64,000 nt of DNA from Melampsora larici-populina 98AG31 (Eukaryota; Basidiomycota; Pucciniomycetes; Pucciniales; Melampsoraceae), in the NCBI RefSeq assembly GCF_000204055.1, contig NW_006768766.1, forward strand, positions 2,532,524 to 2,596,523, read 5' to 3'. Every line of letters starts with the position of its first letter. The first letter of the stretch is position 1. Position numbers and translations under genes: made by a program. Positions 59,401 through 64,000 of the stretch are shown piece by piece. Under the pieces are notes generated by a model, which did no database searches, was not told the DNA's origin, and saw nothing but the letters and a program-made list of their open reading frames with translations.

Positions 59401-60658
59401 AAAACAGCAACTCAAATCTTCCAATCCAACGACACGACCAAACAGCTAGTTCTTCCTGTGCTCTGGGCCCTTCAAGCTGTTTTGAAGAAACACCAGGCGG
59501 TTCCAGGCGCTTGGGGTCGAGCTGCCAAAAGAGCTGAAGATAAGCTAGTTAAGTATTTGACGCGTGAGGAGGGCAACCAGCAGACCTTGGTTGCAACCCT
59601 GCTTGACCCCTTTCAGCGAGACTCCATCTTTCGCAACCATGTCGCCGTTGAAGTCCAGGCCAAGTGTGCCCTTCAAGACGAATACGAGCTTTGGAAACCC
59701 AGCCCGACTGAAAGTGGTCCCGAATCGCCCCCTCCTGCTCCTGTCGCTTCCAAACGTAGCACACACAAGAAGAAGATTCACGAGATCTACTCGCTTTTGG
59801 GCACCTCGCATATGGAACCTTCAACTTCACCTGGTCATGACTTGGACGAAGTGAGCCGATACTTTCAACGTTTGGATCCCGTCCTCGCCAATGAAAGCAT
59901 TGGCGAGTTCTGGGTGGTAAGTACCTTCCCAAACTCGTCGTCCCACACCGCATTCCATACTGACCACACTCTCTTTACGCAGCGCATGTCCAAGCCAGGA
60001 GGACTTCAGGTCTTGGCCCAGATCGCCCTTCAGCACCTCACCATCGCGGCCGCTGGTGCGTCCGTCGAGAGGGTGTTCTCGATATCGGGCAACATTGCAG
60101 TTCCATCCCGCGGCCGCCTAGACCCGGATACCATTTGCCATCTGGTTCTTGTCCAACACTGGCTTGCAAATTGGGAGGCCACTGTCAATGTGGAGGAGGT
60201 CGCGTGAAATCCAAATTTTTATTAAAACCTTTTTTTTTTATATTTCAATTTGTGTCCGCTCTATAGTTGTCTACAGAATATCCCCACTCTAAAAATACAG
60301 TAGTAGTTATACATGCGCCTGGAAATGAAGATTTTTGTGCTCGTCATTGTCCCTTGTGCCGTGTCTCAGTCGAGTGTACTCAATACTCGTGAGTACATGT
60401 GTTCTGTATACACAGCGAGGATACTCAGAGTGAGTAGCTGCAGCGTGAGTCTACTCACGAGTGAGTCGACTCACGTAAGTTGTACTTACGTCCGGGGTGG
60501 TGCTGAGTCTCAAACCCAGACGAGACTCCGCCTTGAAAAGACGGGGAGTCTGGCATTCACGCTGTAAGTCAGATATCTCGGTACTCATCTTGAGTACCGA
60601 GGTCGGATCCCCGGTGACTGAGTCGGAGTAGACTCATTGCTGCATCCCTGGGGAAAAG
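56421..60658 (+). mobile_element. Complete hAT transposon with perfect 8-bp target duplication
   Basis: Element 56429-60650 (4222 bp) begins CAGGGATGCAG and ends in its exact reverse complement; CAGGG-type ends are typical of hAT. GGGAAAAG flanks it on both sides (56421-56428 and 60651-60658). Subterminal regions are full of short GTGAGT/ACTCAC words (for example 56440-56600 and 60390-60480), as transposase-binding sites in hAT elements often are. It contains one intact transposase gene. Confidence 0.95.
57179..60207 (+). CDS. hAT transposase (BED finger, RNase-H-like, dimerisation domain)
   Basis: Seven exons: 57179-57294, 57421-57730, 57801-57868, 57960-58431, 58503-59198, 59272-59916, 59983-60207; 843 residues with no internal stop. 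A BED-type finger spans about residues 140-185 (PCLHFP ... SNLHKHRRKC), though its first Cys pair is not complete. The catalytic triad is visible: Asp about 289 (STATDCWTS), Asp about 356 (YAITGDNASSN) and Glu about 798 (GASVERVFSISG). An acidic insertion with CHVIN and CPATRWN motifs lies between. The C-terminus is the hAT dimerisation domain (LTIAAAGASVERVFS, SRGRLDPDTICHLV). The ATG at 57179 was chosen because the longer frame starts with TTG. Confidence 0.93.
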
Positions 60659-61878
60659 GCAAAAATATGGTTGCAAAAGGCTGGAAAATGGTTTTGTGGG
60701 TATCAGTAATTGATTTGATGGTTCAAGATAGTTAAATAATGGATTAGAATGATCATAAAAGTCAGCAAAAACTTTAATCATTAGCATTGATAAGGGAGGA
60801 GCAAAATTATTCAAGAAGAGGGAAACTCAAGGATGATAAACAAGGGTACCACAGGATTTATTCATATGTAATGATTGATATGAGGGATTTAATGGTTTCC
60901 AAGAATTTTATAATGATTTTTAAAGTTATTCTTATGACTGTACTGATATAAAATGATCTTATGATGATGAAGAAATCAATAATAGATGTGAAGAGACACC
61001 ATGTCCGTGTAGGGTTTGCTCGTCAACGAGTGCACACCAACTCCCTTTGAGGTAAAAAGGAAAGTCGTGCGCGCTTGTCAATGAGCAAATGCTACCCGGA
61101 CACGGTGAGAGGTGAAAAACATTGAAAATGGAGGTTTTTGGCCAATTACATATGTCAAAACCTGTCAGATCAGGATGGCTTCCAACCAATACAAATCGTC
61201 TCATCTCATAATGTAAAAGCTTTAAGCCACTAGTAACGGAGTCTTTGTGAAGAATTATAAGGAATCAAACAGAATAGTGTGAATTTTGATTTTTGCACTT
61301 ACATACACACATGTAGCAACATTTACATGACAAAAAGCTCATTTTATTAATCTTTACAGTTGAATAACTTAATCATCATGCATCAGAAATATGTCAAATT
61401 ATGCCAATTAATGATCAAAATCATGAGATCTACAAGAGGAGCTATAGTAATCCAAAATTGGAGCACTTTACAAAAAAGGTGAAACTTTATAAATGGTTTT
61501 CAGCTATGAAGCTAGGAAAACATCACCTGTATCCATAATAAAAAGGTCTGTCCATGGCATAATTCATAAACATCAATTGATCAATTTCACAGCTTAAATC
61601 ACGTCATTAATTGGTAATAATCTGATTGTAAGAGTACATCAGAAGGTTTTTGGGAGTTTTTGCCAAGTTTTTGTTGGCTTTTGAAGGTTGCTTACCATTG
61701 TGGGTGTTTGTAGAAAAATGATACATATTGATGATGGATATTTTACGGTCTTTGCTGCCCCTTTCTCCATCTTATACCTTTTTTTATAGTGTTTTTAATC
61801 ATTATTAAATTACTATATCTGTACTAAGGTCACTTAGATCCACCCCTTCAAAAATACGACCAGGTGGATGTGTAGTTT
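60659..61878. other. No supported gene
   Basis: AT-rich flank of the hAT element. Short ORFs only. Confidence 0.3.
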
Positions 61879-62209
61879 CTGGTAAAGAAAGAGATCACAC
61901 TAAGTCTTTAGGAATGAAGACTGTAGATGATCGAACTGCACAATACCTGGTAAAGAAAGAGATCACGCTAAGTCTTTAGGAATGAAGACTGTAGATGATC
62001 GAACTGCACAATCTATGAGAAAGAGATTGGGCGAAACAAAACAGTTTGAGTTCGATTACTTTAAGAGAACTTGAACAAAACAACAACAACATTAACTAAC
62101 ACCTGGTAAAGAAAGAGATCACGCTAAGTCTTTAGGAATGAAGACTGTAGATGATCGAACTGCACAATCTATGAGAAAGAGATTGGGCGAAACAAAACAG
62201 TTTGAGTTC
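61879..62209 (+). repeat. Triplicated gene fragment
   Basis: A 65-bp unit (start CTGGTAAAGAAAGAG) occurs at 61879-61943, 61947-62011 and 62103-62167, nearly identical. Copies 2 and 3 are followed by the same 42 bp (to 62053 and 62209). Copies 1 and 3 read in frame as protein (GKERDHAKSLGMKTVDDR, then SMRKRLGETKQFEF), preceded at copy 1 by IRPGGCVVS. It looks like part of an exon that was duplicated in place; parent gene not recognised. Confidence 0.7.
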
Positions 62210-63698
62210 AATGGAGAAAAGAGAATAACAGCGAGTAGCACAAGAGTATTCTAATATATGATATCCATCGAGCTCAACCGTTGTGGCATTATGTAAGAAA
62301 GAAAACATATCATTATGCACAGCTACATCTAAGCGTCTATACACGTCCTGCACTTAATGATCACTTCGTGATCTTAATTTTCAAATCATGGAGAAATTTA
62401 TCTACATGTGATAAGACTATAAGTCTTTTTTGGTAATAATACTTGCGATAGTATTGCTAGTAATGGATGTACTTTTTTTGTGATTTTGTGCTTTAAAAAC
62501 TGGCAATAATTATAATAGTATTGATATCATTTCTCTGGTGCCTTATCAGTTTCTCTGTTATCACCAAGTGGTCAGCAAGTGCCCTTGTGCTAGGTTCTTT
62601 GAAGAAGGCAGTCTTAGACAACATCTACTAGTTATATTGTAAAGCTCTTGTTGAGCTTCAAATAATACACCACTGGGAATGTCAAGCAACACATGAATTG
62701 CATAGGAACAAGAGTAAATATAGAGTGAAGCTGGGCGCTCAGATTTCTGAACACTGGGCTGGATTTAGTATTTTCCAAAACAATATGTAGCTGCACATCA
62801 GTTACAGGCAACACATGCCACACCCTTCAATAATCAAAGTCACACTAATTTGCATATGCAAATTTTACATCATGGTGAGAAATGTTCTCATTGTGTGTGT
62901 AGGTGTAAAATCACACAACACTTTGCTATCTGAGCACATTTGGTAAAATGGTAAGAAAGTGAAGGACTTTTTAAAGTGACAAATACAAAATGATTTGTGA
63001 TTTGGAAGAAAGCAAACAAATTAAGATCAATCAAAGGAGGTAGATATCAAGTTTAAATGCAGATATTGATTGTTGAGATTAACAAAAGGAAGGCTGTATC
63101 AAGATTGAAAACATATGTCAAGACTGAGAATGGAGAGTTTGGATACTCCCATTTCAAAATCAAATGGATTTGTGTGATGAGATGTTGAATTTGTTGCTGG
63201 TAAAGGGAGACAAAATTTGGCAAAGTCCAAAGCAAGAGGTAGTGAGGGGCCATATTTAAAAGGAGAGATAAAAAGGATAGAATAGGACTTGCAGTTGCAT
63301 ATGTCAAAAGAAGATACCACTTTTTTCGTTTTCAAGAATGTGCACAACCTTGGCACATGTGTGCAAAAACGTGTGTGCACCTTTTGATGCATTTTAGTTT
63401 ACCAAATGATGTTTTTGGGTCAAGAATGCAGCCAAAAATCAGTGTACCTTTTTGGTGGTGCACAGTCAGTTGCCCACATCACACCAGTTACCAAATTGGG
63501 TGTACAAGCCTATTTGGAAAAGATACGACACATTTACTGCGCTGGCCCCAACTAATGTGTTGTATCTTTTCTAATTAGACTTGTACAGCTTGAAATTATA
63601 TGCACTTTAAAAGAATGAGAAACTCCAATCAAAGGGAAAGGATTACAACAATTCTACAAAGGAGACACATATAACCCATGATTCACGGCAAAAAAATC
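62210..63698. other. No supported gene
   Basis: AT-rich sequence; short ORFs only. Confidence 0.3.
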
Positions 63699-63783
63699 TG
63701 GTCCATATGGGGCTCGAACCCATGACCTTGGCATTGACACATGTTGTATTAGTACCACGCTCTACCAACTAAGCTAATCGACC
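63699..63783 (-). tRNA. tRNA-Ile (anticodon AAU) with short intron
   Basis: Minus-strand cloverleaf: acceptor GGTCGAT pairs with ATGGACC (one G-G mismatch). The D arm has TAGCTTAGTTGGTAGAGC, and the anticodon stem TGGTA/TGCCA encloses loop CTAATA-A split after position 37 by an intron of about 12 nt. The T arm is GGGTTCGAGCCCC. A run of six T follows the discriminator base, as for Pol III termination. CCA is not encoded, as expected in eukaryotes. Confidence 0.9.
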
Positions 63784-64000
63784 ATACAGGTGAGAAGTGC
63801 AGCAGCTTATCCGACCCAAAATGGAAATGATTCCGTCAATCAAAACTTTAAATACTTAGCTCCCTTGATGCAAGTACCTCTCATTAATTCTCCTCTGAGA
63901 CTGTGGAGAGGGATTCATGGAATATTGTACTGCCATGTGTGGTATCAATGAACAGTTTTTCATTTTCCACACTTTGCACATAAATCTACACTAGTACACT

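Overview
The window looks like about 64 kb of a basidiomycete genome, most likely a rust fungus (Pucciniales; a Melampsora- or Puccinia-like species). Genes are intron-dense with short 50-90 nt introns. Two housekeeping genes, MAK16 and HSP90, are of fungal type. Several genes encode small or cysteine-rich secreted proteins, and one such family forms a tandem array. Much of the rest is DNA transposons, TIR-bearing non-autonomous elements and one LTR retrotransposon. All exon models here come from reading ORFs, GT/AG sites and intron phase by hand; no transcript data were available.

Layout. 0.3-0.9 kb: a cysteine-rich ORF without an obvious start codon. 1.7-2.1 kb: a TIR element with a perfect 8-bp target duplication. 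5.6-7.8 kb: a nine-exon secreted-protein gene. 8.4-10.5 kb: a secreted GH16 beta-glucanase. 12-18.4 kb: a PIF/Harbinger transposase and its Myb-like partner, flanked by two copies of a modular low-complexity gene. 19.2-19.7 kb: a Harbinger MITE. 20.4-21.4 kb: a secreted acidic-tailed protein. 22.5-24.3 kb: a modular secreted protein gene with an in-frame TGA. 25.2-25.9 kb: a foldback and a GC-rich TIR element. 26.2-27.7 kb: MAK16. 28.2-29.3 kb: a gene built of repeated exons. 30.9-37.8 kb: four tandem paralogous genes for small secreted cysteine-rich proteins (candidate effectors), each with five exons and phase-1 introns. 39.9-42.8 kb: HSP90 with an upstream heat-shock element. 44.4-46.1 kb: a GDSL-esterase-like gene that has lost two catalytic residues and its frame. 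46.6-47.0 kb: a MITE with TA target site. 48.5-55.4 kb: a Ty3/gypsy chromovirus with identical LTRs and a perfect 5-bp target duplication, carrying internal lesions and a nested CACTA-like element. 56.4-60.65 kb: an apparently complete hAT transposon with a perfect 8-bp duplication and an open, spliceable transposase. 61.9-62.2 kb: a triplicated gene fragment. 63.7 kb: a tRNA-Ile(AAU) gene with an intron.

How it fits together. The unique genes fall into housekeeping (MAK16, HSP90, tRNA) and secretome (GH16, the effector array, three other secreted proteins, the GDSL relic). The spaces between are filled by at least five DNA-transposon types. The most notable items are the effector array, the modular gene with an internal stop, the young-looking but broken self-priming-type chromovirus with a nested CACTA-like insert, and the intact hAT copy.
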